Shown in pieces: positions 10,331 to 21,944 of a stretch of DNA of 64,000 nucleotides. The position numbers and the translations under genes are program-made. The stretch comes from Camellia lanceoleosa (taxonomy: Eukaryota > Streptophyta > Magnoliopsida > Ericales > Theaceae), in assembly GCA_025200525.1 (NCBI GenBank), contig CM045761.1, forward strand, positions 36,774,190 to 36,838,189. Direction: 5' to 3'. The notes below the pieces were generated by a model. The model did not search any database, had not been told where the DNA came from, and was given only the letters and a program-made list of their open reading frames with translations. Position 1 is the first letter of the stretch, and every line of letters begins with the position of its first letter.

Positions 10331-10496
10331 GTTTTACAATTCAGTTTTTAAGGATGCAAGTAGAAGCTGTATTTTTCAATTACTTCTAGTAAACAATTCT
10401 GTATTTTTCAATTACTTCCAGTAACCAATTATAAATTAATTTTAACGACTGTGAGCTTATTTTACTTATTTGTTTTATTTTATTTTATTTAATTTA

Positions 10497-10724
10497 GGCC
10501 TCGTTTGGGAACAGGCTAATTTAGTAACTTTTTGGCTATTTGGCTAAAATATGAGGTAAAAAAACTAGTATGTTTAGGATGACTTTTTGACTTTTTACGA
10601 AAAGATGTACAAAAAGTAGAGAGAAAAGAGAATCTTTGACTTTTTGGTATGAGTTGTTGGCTTTTTGGCTAATTTAGTAACTTTTTGACTTTTTGGCTAA
10701 AAATGATGGTTCCCAAACAAGGCC
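10497..10724. mobile_element. Tourist-like MITE (228 bp), first copy
   Basis: The ends GGCCTCGTTTGGGAAC and GTTCCCAAACAAGGCC are near-perfect inverted repeats. The interior is rich in GACTTTTTGGCTAA-type words repeated near both ends. The flanks TTA/TAG are an imperfect 3-bp match. A related copy at 58195-58415 has a clean TAA duplication, which supports PIF/Harbinger (Tourist) membership. Confidence 0.8.
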
Positions 10725-11989
10725 TAGTTTATTTAACTTGTTTTATTTAGTTTATTTAACTTATTTTATTTCTGTTTTGATTTATGCGCTGTATAAAAAA
10801 ATAAAAAAATAAAAAAATAAAAAAAATAATTTGATTAAAATAGTCAAAAATTTTAAAAATTAATTTTTAATCGTGTTACAAAATTGACCGTAGTGCTTTA
10901 GCAATGGTTACATGATATGATTTGATGGTCTGCTCCTATTATGAAAAAATTATTGATTAATCTAAGGATATTACGTAGTCATATCTCTTATCAATCACAA
11001 TTTATTATGTCTATTTACTTTTTTTAATCATCTAATATAAATTTCTAAGTCTTACTCTTTCTACCAATTATAATACCGTTAAAGAGTACTACCTACCAGT
11101 GCCTCCAAAACAAACCAATAAGTTCCTCCCATTATGGTGCTGTGAAATAGATGATCCCCAACTAACTCTGCCACCCTCCAAGGATATGTTGGGTTCGCCC
11201 TGCCTTGATGTTTAATAATAAGTTAAATTACGCTCACTTCTCTTATGATTTAAAAAAATATATAATTAATTTTATATTTTTATATAATTATATCGATTTT
11301 TTTTTTTTTATTTAATGAGACAAAAGTGACCAAAACTAAGCACATAATCTATATATATTGAAATAAATAAATATAAATATAAATTTTAATAAAAAAAATA
11401 TATGATAATATTATTTTTTTTATTCATCTGACTAATGAATTGCTAATAAAAAATAACCTAATTATTATATAAAATTAGAACTTAAAAAAAAAAACTAGTG
11501 TAACAATATAAAAATTATAGAACTAACATTTTTTTCAAACATCATGAGAGGTGAGTGTATTTACCCTTAATAATATGTCTGCATTACACAACACTTGGAA
11601 ATCATTACCTCCCTGACAATCTTGCCAAACATGTCTTAATACTAACTGTCCCGTGCCTTCATCCCCTGCCAACGTTTACTTAAGCTTATTTGTTGTTGCT
11701 TATGTTTGCAAGATCAGAATCTTTACCACTAAGGGTCCTCCTAATTGGCAAGAGAGTTTGTTTCACTTTTTACTGATTAGGGTTTGAATGCTCTATTACT
11801 CAAGTAGAAATCTGATGATTTAGATAGATTAGTTAGCTTCTCTCAATTTGACTTGTAAAGATAAATCTTAAGAATTCTGTCTTGGGAGTGTCCTAGGCAT
11901 AAAAAAATAAAAATCTAAATCTAAATAAAAAAAAATCAAAATCTTCTTTCCCCATCTTATCATGGTAATCCAATGACTCAAATTTGAAA
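10725..11989. other. AT-rich intergenic DNA, no gene seen
   Basis: This holds AT-rich sequence with short A/T runs and an AAAAAAT-type simple repeat near 10792-10830. A slightly less AT-rich patch occurs at 11090-11220. No open frame or element end could be supported. Confidence 0.6.
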
Positions 11990-12218
11990 TCAAAACAAAA
12001 CAATATCATTTTAAAGTGTGTAATTTTTTTTAAATGTAATTTTTTTTTTATTATATCTTATATCCTTTTAAGTGTGTACTCATATCGTTTGGATTATCAT
12101 AAATTTGTTTCTATATTATATCTTATTTTCCCATTCATCATATCACGTTTGGAAAGATTTTTAGGAAAGACAAGTCTATAAACAATGATCATGCAAGTTT
12201 TTTTTGCCTTGATTACAG

Positions 12219-12343
12219 GATTCCAGTGCATTTTCAAAATATTGCTTAAATGGATGTGGATATAGTCGATAATATGATGAAGTTTGAGGGTTGTGTATTG
12301 ATTCCTTCGACAGATTTCAACTCCAATAGGTTGAGAGGAAGAT
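12219..12343 (+). other. Exon-like block, copy A
   Basis: A 125-bp block is bounded by a good acceptor (GCCTTGATTACAG) and a good donor (GAT followed by GTATGT). An ATG at 12250 opens a frame (MDVDIVDNMMKFEGCVLI) that stays open to the donor. The same block, same length and same splice-like borders occur at 34835-34959. It could be a first coding exon, a transposon gene exon or chance. No family was recognised. Confidence 0.35.
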
Positions 12344-12889
12344 GTATGTTTTTATTTTTTATTTTTTATTAAAGTGTATTGTTGTTTGTTAAAGTGTGGA
12401 TTGTTCATCTTTAATATGGCATTGACAATCTATTAAACTTATTGATAGGCATACTTTGGCCAATGTTCTAATTGAATGTGTATATTTGACATTGTAATTG
12501 TTGATGCGTTTTGATATGTTCAATGTGTGTGTGTTGGGAGGGTGTATGGGTTCAAGGGTTAGGTTGGGGGTATTTGGTTTTAGTTGTTAATTGGATGTCG
12601 AATGTGAACCACGTCGTAAGATGACAATTGTACATTGGGACCTAGATAATCATGTTACGATGCATGTTACATTTAGTGTGTAATGTTAATCCACATACAC
12701 CATGTACTAGATGATATTTGTGTGTTTGTTCGGTTGTTTATGTGTTTGAATGTATATCGTGTCTTTGTTATAATCAATGTTTACATACATATTACAGTAC
12801 GTTATGCAAAATTATTGGGGATTTGGATTTGTAATTGAATGTGGATTGAATCTCATCGCTCGACGTTGAAGTTATGCTGGGTTGGGGGT

Positions 12890-13330
12890 GATGATAGTTC
12901 AATACATGGGTTGGATTATGATGTTACATGTTACATTAAGAGGTTACATTATTCATAATTCAACGGTGGAGTATTGGAATGTCACGTTGGGTCTGGGATG
13001 AGAAGCATATGGGAATGACGGTGGATTTGGGATGTTACATGTTACATTTATGTTGGGTTTGAAATGAGAAACATATGAGAATGTCATGTTGGGTTTGGGA
13101 ATGTCATATTGGGTTTGGGATGTTACATGTTACATTTATGTTTTGAATTTTAAATTTTCAACCATATAGATATGATCAACATCTATAGTAATATTAGATT
13201 TTTCATATATGATATTGCCATTAATCAAGTTGTGTTCAATTTCAAAAGTATACGGAAATGTCACGTTAGGTTTGGAAATGCCACATTGAGTTTGGAATGT
13301 TACATATTACATTTACATTTTGAATTTCAA
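12890..13330 (+). repeat. Irregular motif-rich region (copy B: about 35505-35950)
   Basis: Variants of a short phrase built from GGAATGTCACGTTGGG and GGGATGTTACATGTTACATT recur six or more times at irregular spacing. They are interleaved with TTTTGAATTTTAAATTT and ATATGATCACAATCTATGG phrases. The same arrangement is present in copy B. It looks like a degenerate tandem array; no function is evident. Confidence 0.6.
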
Positions 13331-13698
13331 ATTTCCAACCATATATGATCACAATCTATGGTAACATTGGATTTCTTATATATGGTATTGCTATTAATTA
13401 TGTTATTTTGAATTTTAAATTTCTAACTATATAGATATGATCACAATCTATAGTAACATTGGGTTTTCTATATATGGTATTATTATTAATCAGGTTATTA
13501 ATTAATTAAGATTGTGGGTAGATGTGTCTAGGGCTGCAAATGAACAGAGTCGTTCGTGAACAGGCTCGAGCTCGTTCGAACTCGGTTCGTTAATTTTTTT
13601 TGCGTTCGAGCTCGAGCTCGAGCTGGTTAAATTTTTAATAAACAAGCCCAAATATTTTAAAGCTCGGCTCGTTAGCTAACTTATTTAATATTTATTAT

Positions 13699-16162
13699 TG
13701 TCACGACCCAAACCCGGCCCTATGGGTTTAGCACCGTAACTGGCCAGTAATCCGAGATTACCGAAGGCCTACAGATCAGTAATACAATTAAACAGAGTTC
13801 AGGGCCTGGCGGAAGCCAATACAATCAATAACTAGTGTCCATTGAGCTGTGAAAATCTGTATGCCAAAAACATTTTTTATGCATTCTACATTCCAAACCA
13901 AGACTGATCTATAATCATTTACAGACATACAAAGACGGACTCAATCCTCGATAATGATGCAGTCAAGCAGTCTATACAAAAGATACAATACGGTAGGGAG
14001 GCGGTGGAAACAAAACACCCCAAGCCATGGCATGGCGTCTCGGAACCTCACAGGAGGCACACATTTGGTGACAAAGCGGGGACCAATCCCACGCTCCTAG
14101 CTCCGGCTGCGCTGAGAACCTACATATATATATAACGGTGAGCTAAAGCCCGGTGAATAACATAACGTGTAAAGAGGTTATGAATGAATGTCCTTCTGAG
14201 AATGAAATCAATTCATTATACTGAGATTTCAATCTTTCAAGATTTCACCAATCAATATTTCAATCAATCACCATATGTGGTACATCCATTAGCCTATAAA
14301 CAAGAGGGTCCCAAAAGGCCGGCCTTGAACCAGAATGATGGCCATCAATCAAGATGGTTCCACAAGGAAACCGACAGAGCTCAGAATACCAATAACGATG
14401 GGTGCTAAGGATGCCTGTCTGATTTAATCTGGGACATACATTCATTCAATAAACAATATCAATTCAATAAACAGTTCAGTTCAGTAATCAAAATATAACC
14501 ATTTTGAACATATCTTTACACAATCTGTTACTCACAGTGATTGGGCTATCAGTAGCTAGAGCGCGTCCCCGAGAGTCAACCCTAAACAATCAATCAATAG
14601 AACACACACTAAGTTTACAGTTGGAAAGGATGATAATTAAATCCCTAAATCTCCTCTGTGTGGTTCTATGTCTAAATCCTCATTAAGATGCTCTAAACTA
14701 GGCCTAAGAATGCCTAGGATGCGATGAGGATGCAAAAATACAGTTGGAAGGCACTTTTCAAAAGTTGCTGAAAACAGGGGTCTCGCCGGCGAGACTTCCT
14801 TCGCCGAGCGAGCTTCCAAAATCAAAGAGTTTCGCCGAGCGAACAATCCTTCGCCGAGTGGTCGATGAAACAAGAAAATATCTTTGGATGCTCAATTTTT
14901 ACGCGATGCTCGCCGATGCTCGCCGAGCGAGCTTCCAAAATCAAAGGGTTTCGGCGAGCCTTCGCTTCGAGCGGTCGATGAAATAGTAAAAATCTTGGAT
15001 GTTCGATTTTTACGCCGAGCCACCAATCCTTCGCTCGGCGTGGCTCGGAGGAAACGTTGGTCGCTGGCGAGAATCGCTTCGGCTGAAGAAGAAGCCAACT
15101 GGAATTTCAGTTGCCTTCCTAGCTCAAACCAAGCATTCTCACCTCAATTCTCGACCTCTTGGGCTCAAATTCTGGAGGGTACATCCCAAAACAATGTATA
15201 ACAAGTTTCAAAAGCCAATTTATGAATTCAAGCCCCAAAGGTGAGTCAATTAAATCCATTTTTCAAACCCAATTTCAAGAACAATTTCAAACATGCAATG
15301 CATGAGTTTTAATCCAAAATTAACCTTCAAATCTTGCTCTAATGAGCTCAATAGTTGGAAAATGAAGTGGAAACATGGACTATAATATAAACATGGACAT
15401 GCATGTATGATTCTTCAAGAGTTTAACTTCAAAATATAACAATTCAAGCATGCATGTAACATTTGAGCTTCAATTCACCATTTATGAGCAAATTCATGTC
15501 TTAGTTCTACAATGATGTATGAACATGCAAGATCAACCTTAAATACACAATCAAAGAGATGGATTCCTACCTTAAGTCTTCAATTGAGAGCCTAGAAGAT
15601 CAACAATGGGGTCAACACTTCAATCCTCTTAAGTTTCAAGCTCAACAAGCAAAATGTGATGAAAAATCAACTCTCTCTCCCTAACTCTCTTCTAATTTCG
15701 GTGGAGACAAAGGAAGGGGGATGATGGAGTGTTGTTTTAACTAAGTGTATAAGGCTCAATAACAAGATTAAACAAGGGTCCATCCAATGGCAATTTGGTA
15801 AATAAGCCTAAGTTCGTAATTAACTCAATTTAATCTAATTTAATCATTCCTAATCAATTTTCAGATAAAAATACCACAAAATCACAAATATTCTCCTGAT
15901 TACAAAACACTAAACGGTTCCTAAATCGGCCGCCGATAAGGCCTTCAATTACCAGTTTAAACACATAAACACAAACAGATAATAAATCAATTAAACAGAT
16001 AGAAATGCAATTCAATAGGTTAACTCATTCAATTTCGTTTTCAGTTTCATTCAGTCTGCTCAGTAGTTCATCCAGTTCACTTATCAGCATTATCAGTTCA
16101 GTTTAGCAATAATCAGTATATAATTCAGTGGTTATACGGTAATCAGTACGAGGGTTATTACA
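13699..16162 (-). mobile_element. Solo LTR (2464 bp), Ty3/gypsy-like
   Basis: It starts TGTCACGACCC and ends GTTATTACA, flanked by a 5-bp duplication ATTAT (13694-13698, 16163-16167). Copy B keeps the empty site with one ATTAT at 36311-36315. Read on the minus strand it begins TGTAATAACCCTCG and ends GGGTCGTGACA, the usual form of plant gypsy LTRs, so minus orientation is inferred. No pol or gag is present. A second family member is at 25946-28325. Non-autonomous LTR elements are an alternative. Confidence 0.85.
14800..15050. repeat. GC-rich tandem repeat inside solo LTR, about 120-bp unit
   Basis: The phrase CGCCGAGCGAGCTTCCAAAA occurs near 14801 and again near 14920. Each is followed by related GTCGATGAAA and GATTTTTACGC segments. 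Many short CGCCGAG/CTCGGCG words make it self-complementary. It is the only strongly GC-rich patch in the LTR; the related LTR at 25946 has a similar Cys/Gly-like GC-rich patch near 27040-27260. Confidence 0.7.
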
Positions 16163-16816
16163 ATTATTTATATATTAAATAATATAAAAATATGTATAAA
16201 AAATAAGAGAAATATACTATTTATATATTGAAAAAATATAAATGTAAATAAAAATTAACTATAGATAGTACATTTTTATAATAGTGGTAGTAGATATTAT
16301 TATTTTAGTAAAATATGAACTTTTTTTAAGTATGTTTATATATATTGTATATATAATTGTATAATCAAAATTTTAATTGTAGCTTTAGTTTCACATGCAA
16401 ATATGAATTTATAAATTTTTTGACTCGTTAAGGCTCATGAACAGGCTCGAGCTCGAGTCGAGCCTAAGCCAACTCGACTCAAGCTTGGTTCGTTAAATTT
16501 TTATTCAGCTCGAGTTCGAGCTTGTTAAAACCTTAATAAATAAGCCAAAACATATTAAAGCTCGGCTCGGCTTGGCTCGTTTGCAGCCCTAGATGTGTCC
16601 AAAAAAAAATAGAGGACCTATTCAGTTATAAATTTTTTTCATAGGATTATATATTGTATGAGTATTTCAAATAGGACATATAAATAATTTATCTAAAATC
16701 AAATCCATACAAAAAATTTTAACCTCAAACTAAAATAGTTATAAAATTAAAAAGTCAATCTACTTCCCAAACAAAATCATATTTTGAAAAGTAAAATTGT
16801 GAACAGACATAAAAAA

Positions 16817-16818
<2 letters not shown>

Positions 16819-16867
<49 letters not shown>
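16819..16867. repeat. (AAT)n microsatellite
   Basis: About 16 uninterrupted AAT units. The copy B counterpart is short and carries a MITE at this place (36968-37129). Confidence 0.95.
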
Positions 16868-16868
<1 letters not shown>

Positions 16869-16881
16869 GTCTTAAATTAAA

Positions 16882-17144
16882 GGGCAAATTACAAACACCC
16901 CCTCGAGATTTGGTGAAAATACAGATTCCCCCCTGAGGTTTGAAAAATTACATCCCGTCTCCTGAGGTTTATATTTCCATAACAAATTATCCCCTAAAGT
17001 TTTTATTTTCATACAGATTCCCCTCTAATTTTTTCTAATTTGTTATGAAAATTTGACCCTCAGGGAGCAATTTGTAATTTCTCAAACTTCAGAGGAGAAT
17101 CTGTATTTTCATCAAATCTTGAGAGGGGTGTTTGTAATTTGCCC
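16882..17144. mobile_element. Mutator-type MITE (263 bp), GGGCAAATTACA family
   Basis: The inverted ends GGGCAAATTACA and TGTAATTTGCCC are flanked by a perfect 9-bp duplication TAAATTAAA (16873-16881, 17145-17153). Copy B has one uninterrupted TAAATTAAA at the matching place near 37165. The interior repeats CCTGAGGTTT-type words in both orientations. A 9-bp TSD indicates Mutator-like mobilisation. Confidence 0.88.
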
Positions 17145-17153
17145 TAAATTAAA

Positions 17154-17652
17154 AGATGTGAAACCTAGGACTGCAGCTTGTCATAGCTGAAACTTATGAT
17201 TTTCTACATGACTAAATATCTCATATGGTATAAAAATATTCATGTGAGATATAATCATTTATTTAGTAAAAATTTTAAAACCAGTACTCTCTCTGTCTTA
17301 AAATATTAGTTCCTTATTTTATTTTTTATTATCCTAAAATATTAGTCCCTTTTTAAAAATCAAGTATAAAAATAATATAAATTTCCTATTTTATCCTTTT
17401 TTTTAAATTCATTAACAACATAAAAAGCATAATTATGATATTAATATTTCTCAAAAAAATACTATCAAAAGATAATTTTGAAAAATTAATTTTTTTAAAG
17501 TACAATAATTATAATGCTAAAAAAAAATTAAATTCTCTAAAAAAGACTATTATTTCGGAACAGAGATAGTAATATTTTTCGAAATTTATTAATCGTGACA
17601 GTCAAGCCGGACGCTGGTAGTTTTCTCAGAGCAGCTTTGTGATGAAATTTTC
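17154..17652. other. AT-rich duplicated DNA, no gene
   Basis: Sequence shared with copy B (about 37166-37830). It holds a stretch resembling a decayed MITE (CTCTCTGTCTTAAAATATTAG and its inverse near 17560), but clear boundaries were not found. Confidence 0.5.
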
Positions 17653-18012
17653 GAACCAAGATCCTCTCCTTGCGGCCTTGGTCTACTTTTAGGCTCAATT
17701 TTGATAATCCGAACTCCTCATATTTTATGTTTTATTCAGTATATCATACCTGTAAAAAATCAAATTGATCGGATATCAGAAAGTATGTGTTTGAAAAATT
17801 GAACTAAAAACTATTTTTTAAATAATTTAATAAACAGTTTTCCAAACATATGCTTTCTGATATCCGATCAACTTGATTTTTTACAGGTATGATATATTGA
17901 ATAAATCATAAAATATGAACGGTTCAGATTATTAAAATTGGGTCTAAAAGTAGGCCCGAAGGCCTGCAAGGACGGGCGCAAGTACAAAGCTGCAAGGAGA
18001 GAACCTTGGCTC
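17653..18012. mobile_element. Mutator-type foldback MITE (360 bp), long TIRs
   Basis: The two halves are inverted copies of about 165 bp. The left starts GAACCAAGATCCTCTCCTTG and the right ends CAAGGAGAGAACCTTGGCTC. A 9-bp duplication GAAATTTTC flanks it (17644-17652, 18013-18021). Copy B shows the empty site AAAATTTTC near 37832. It has no coding capacity, and the long arms could form a hairpin RNA if transcribed. Confidence 0.9.
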
Positions 18013-18021
18013 GAAATTTTC

Positions 18022-19469
18022 ACCTAATCACATTCTGCCAATTGTACACATTATGATATTTTGACTGAAGTAATGTTAGAAACTTTAAAAATTCTATCAA
18101 TATTTTTATTAAATATCTCATATAAAATCTACACAATGTAGGTCTCATACCCATGTGAAATATTTGGTAAAACTTTTGATAGAATTTCTGAGATCTCTAA
18201 CATTTTTGTTTTGACTGCCACTAAAAATAACAAAACAAAAATGTTAGAATTAGGTGATCTCTAACCTTTACTTACATCTAAATTTAAATTTGATTAAAAA
18301 ATCTTAAAATATGGGTTCCAACATTTCATTAAAATGATATCAAATGAAGGAAAAGTTACTCTTTTTTTTTTTTTTAATCAAATTAAGAGAGTTTTATTAT
18401 TTTATCAAATTTATAAGTAATTGTTGGGTTGGATGTCATCTCAGACATCCTTTCGAATAATCAATTTTTAGATAAATTTGATAAAATTTACTTTAAACCA
18501 GATGGCTAGCTCGGTGATAGGTCGGACGACCGCCCATATTTGATGAAATCATTAGAGAGCATTATGTCAGATCAAACTTTTTATTAAATTTTTACTCAAA
18601 TTTGATAAAGTGTTTGAGATGTTGTTAAAGAAATTCTACTAAAAATTTGATCAAGTACACATGTGTGTGGAACCCATACTTATGTACGGCCCACATTTAT
18701 ATGAGTGTTTAGTTAATTTTTTTGAGTTTTAGCATTTTTTATAACAAAATTAATGATGATACTCTTTTTGATTGAAAGAATTAGGTAATATTTTTGGAAA
18801 AAATTCATATAATGTTCTTATTTAATATTTATTAGTTAAAATTGTGAAATTTAATAGTTTTTATTAAAATTTTAAAGAATATAATGAGTGATGTGAACCA
18901 ATATTTCAACACTACATAATCACTTGACTAGACTGTCAATAATGTTGGAAGATGTATAAAAATATATTATATATTAAAATATATGAAAATATGTGAAGAT
19001 TTATAAATTGATTAGGATTTAATTTTTTTTTTGTAATATTTTCTGCATCTTGTTGACAACTCATAAAGCTATCATTAGTATGATTTAAAAATAAATTCTC
19101 TAACAATTTTGTTCATGTCATTTGTGCTTGAGATATCAAACTGATATAAAAATGAGCAATTATATTATGAAAAATGTTAAAAATTGTTGGCGGTGCACTA
19201 AATAAATGTATTTATTTATTTATTTATTATAAGTTGTTATAATATTTCTTTATTTTTATTTTTATTTTTTGTATATATTTTTGTAAAAAGTCAACAAATT
19301 GCTTAGGTTTCTTTTGACAATTAGATTAAAAGCCAGCTTATTAGCTTTTGGGGTCATATTTTGCACTTTTAAAAAAAAAAATTAAAAAAATCAACTTTTT
19401 ACTTACTTTTCAAAATAGGCATAAATAAGCAAACTGTAAACCACCCATTGAAAAAGTATATAAGAAGTA
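18022..19469. other. AT-rich duplicated DNA, no gene
   Basis: Shared with copy B (about 37840-39324). It includes repeated phrases such as GTTAGAAACTTTAAAAATTC with a partial inverse near 18170-18250 and an (ATTT)n run near 19206. No open frame of interest. Confidence 0.55.
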
Positions 19470-20263
19470 TCTATTATATAAGAAAAATGATCTTTTTAAC
19501 CCACAAACCTTGTGGAAGCTCTATTAGTTAACTTTTATTTGATAATCCTACATCGAGAAAAGAAGGAAAAAAAAGAGTTGTTTTACTCATATAAATGGAA
19601 TTTATACTCTCATCCCCACTTAGTGAAGAGTCTTATGAGAGTTTTTATCTCAACAAAAATTCTCAATTCACACAATTTTAGTGCTCGAATTTCAACTTCC
19701 GAACGAATCCATGCTCTATCATTGATATCTAAACAACTAATTTTTATTCAAAAATCAATATTCTAATAATTAGTTTTGTTCAAAAATTAATATTCGAACT
19801 ACAAAATATCATAAACTAAAACAAAATGTAGTGTGCAAATAAAATTGCCAAAACAACTGTACATGATGTTTAACAAGATTATCTACCAGAATTGTCCATG
19901 TGTTTGATGTTCTTCTGATAATATTAAAATAAATAAAGTATACAAACTACTTAAAAATATCGTAAACTAAAACAAAGTGTAGTGTGCAAATAAAAGCTGC
20001 CAAAACAACTGTGCACGATGTTTAACAGGATTGTCAACCAGAATTGCCCATGTATTTGATGTTCTTCTGATAATATTAAAATAAATAAAGTATACAAACC
20101 TACTTGAATCCAAGTTCTGTTTTTGTAATAAAAATCAAAGAATAGTAGTTTGTTTTCATTTTTCAAAAGTCATATGGGATGCGTTGAAATCACTAGCATA
20201 AAAATTCATAATTTTGTGTTGATTTTTATATGTTTCCAACATTCTGAATTGAAGAAGACCTAA
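19470..20263 (+). mobile_element. Helitron-like 5' end fragment
   Basis: After an A, TCTATTATATAAGAAAAATG begins a segment with the TC start and AT-rich profile typical of plant Helitron 5' ends. It resembles the start at 20264. A USE-like TCCTACATCG at 19546-19555 is followed 34 nt later by TATAAA. No 3' hairpin/CTAG end was found before 20264, so it may be truncated or be the outer 5' end of the same element. The copy B counterpart starts at about 39325. Confidence 0.5.
19797..20100 (+). repeat. Tandem duplication, 151-bp unit
   Basis: GTGTGCAAATAAAA occurs at 19831 and 19982, and the surrounding 150 bp repeat with a few changes. In copy B the second unit contains the integration site of the 15.3-kb retrotransposon (GTAGT). 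Confidence 0.9.
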
Positions 20264-20619
20264 TCTATATATTATATAAGAAAAGTGGAGTTTTTAGTGA
20301 AGAGCCTTATAAGAGTTTCAATATCTCATACTAATTTTTTTGACTCCATTGACTAGTTTTTATTTGATAATCCAACATCAGGAAAAGAATGAAAAAAATG
20401 AATTGTTTTACTCATATAAAGTGAATCTTATACTTCCATCCCATTTAGTAAGGAACCTTCTAAGAGTTTGTATTTTACAATTTCACATAGTTTTGATTTT
20501 TAAAATAATTTTGTTTGAAATTTTGAAACTCTCCTAATATTTAACTTAAAAATAATTACAATCCCACATTAAGAAAAGAAAGAAAAAGTGAGTTATTTCA
20601 CTTATACAAAATATTACAA

Positions 20620-20668
20620 TCCCACATCAGAAAAGTAAAATAAAAGTGAGTTGTTTCACTTATATAAA
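20620..20668 (+). promoter_or_regulatory. USE-TATA module 1
   Basis: TCCCACATCA (20620-20629) and TATATAAA (20661-20668) are separated by 31 nt. The first matches the plant snRNA upstream sequence element RTCCCACATCG except for the last base. The spacing resembles Pol II snRNA promoters rather than the shorter Pol III type. Transcription is not shown. Confidence 0.45.
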
Positions 20669-20831
20669 ATGAATCTTATAAAGGGAATTTCAAGGAAGAA
20701 GTCTTCTACAAGCTCCAAACCCTCATTTTAAAACTATTGAGTTTTCTTAATTTTAAACAATTAAGAAAATTCTCATTGGCTAGCTTCTATTTACCTTTTA
20801 CAATCCCAAATCAAAAAAAAAAAAAAAAAAA

Positions 20832-21086
20832 GGGCAAATTACATATACCTCCCTTGAGGTTTAGCTAAATTATAGATACTCTCCTGAGATTTCAGAAATT
20901 ACATCCCGCCCCCTTAGGTTTATATTTTCATAACAAATTCCCTCCTGAGATTTATATTTTCATAACAAATTGCCCCCTAATTTTTTATGTAAATATAACC
21001 TTCAGGGGGAAATTTGTAATTTTTCAAACCTCAGGGGGTTATTTGTAATTTAGCTAAACCTCAAGGGGGGTATATGTAATTTGCCC
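20832..21086. mobile_element. GGGCAAATTACA-family MITE, second copy
   Basis: The ends GGGCAAATTACATATAC and GTATATGTAATTTGCCC are inverted repeats, inserted in an A-run of the Helitron. Copy B lacks it (A-run near 55972-55996), so it arrived after duplication. The TSD cannot be resolved in the A-run. Confidence 0.85.
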
Positions 21087-21231
21087 CCCAAAAAAAAAGG
21101 AAAAAGTAAATTATTTTATTTACATAAAGTGAATCTTATGCGCAAATTTGTATAAATTATTGAAATTTCTTAATTTTAAACAATTAAGAAAATCTTTATT
21201 GATTAGCTTCCATTTAACTTTTATTTTACAA

Positions 21232-21280
21232 TCTCACATCGGGAAAAAAAGAAAAAAGTGAATTGTTTTATTTATATAAA
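21232..21280 (+). promoter_or_regulatory. USE-TATA module 2
   Basis: TCTCACATCG (21232-21241) and TATATAAA (21273-21280), separated by 31 nt. One mismatch to the USE. The sequence after the TATA box (GTGAATCTTATACTCCCAT) is shared with the other modules. Confidence 0.42.
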
Positions 21281-21515
21281 GTGAATCTTATACTCCCATT
21301 TATACAAGTAAAAGAAAAAAATTTAGTGAGATGCCCTATAATCAATACCATTTTTTTTTTTTGATTTTCTTAATTTTAAACAATTAATAAAATCTTCATT
21401 AGTTAGCTTCCATTTAACTTTTATTTTACAATCTCACATAGAGGTTTTGATTTTAAAAATAATTTTATATGAGATTTTGAAACGCTCATAATATTTAACT
21501 TTAAAATAATTACAA

Positions 21516-21565
21516 TCCCATATCGAGAAAAGAAATAAAAAAATGAGTTGTTTCACTTATATAAA
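21516..21565 (+). promoter_or_regulatory. USE-TATA module 3
   Basis: TCCCATATCG (21516-21525) and TATATAAA (21558-21565), 32 nt apart. The copy B equivalent (near 56415) reads TTCCACATCG, so the copies have drifted at different USE positions. Confidence 0.42.
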
Positions 21566-21896
21566 GTGAATCTTATACTCTTATTTACTATTATAGTATT
21601 GTGCATATTTCAGTTCAAGATAGTTTAAATTTTAAAATAAAATTTAAATGTTTTAATTAATTATTTTTGTTATAAATTGGTTGGTCTTTTTTGACTTAGC
21701 CAATTAGGCTGAATCGTTTTCGGTTTAACTGATTCACTGGTTTAACCATGATTTTAGCTTTTTTATCAAAATATATTATTTAGATTTGTTTGATTTGAAA
21801 TAAATTAAGATTAACTTTATTAAAAATTGAACGACTGAGATTGCTTGATTAGAAATGAACTTGCCGTCCAAACAACTGTTAACTTTTATTTTACAA

Positions 21897-21944
21897 TCCC
21901 ACATCAAGAAAAGGAGGAAAAAATGAGTTGTTTCACTATATAAA
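21897..21944 (+). promoter_or_regulatory. USE-TATA module 4
   Basis: TCCCACATCA (21897-21906) and TATATAAA (21937-21944), 30 nt apart. Weaker relatives are at 20371, 20562 and 22320, each with a TATA-like sequence about 30-34 nt downstream. Confidence 0.42.

Larger units (their letters stand above)
13529..16591. mobile_element. hAT-type MITE split by a solo LTR (copy A)
   Basis: The ends TAGGGCTGCAAA and TTTGCAGCCCTA are inverted and flanked by a perfect 8-bp duplication GATGTGTC (13521-13528, 16592-16599). Subterminal regions are rich in GCTCGAGCTCG words on both sides. The uninterrupted version in copy B is 595 bp (36145-36739). The extra length here is the LTR element at 13699-16162. Confidence 0.9.

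Noticed and set aside
14744..15244. Several overlapping frames in a GC-rich patch
   Set aside because: They lie in a solo LTR and come from stop-poor GC-rich tandem repeats; both strands are open, with no family similarity.
16819..16867. AAT microsatellite considered as a regulatory or structural array
   Set aside because: Plain simple repeat next to MITE insertions; variable between copies.
19951..20166. Minus-strand 71-aa frame with hydrophobic character, considered a membrane protein
   Set aside because: It spans the 151-bp tandem repeat and breaks in the other copy; AT-rich hydrophobic frames are expected by chance.
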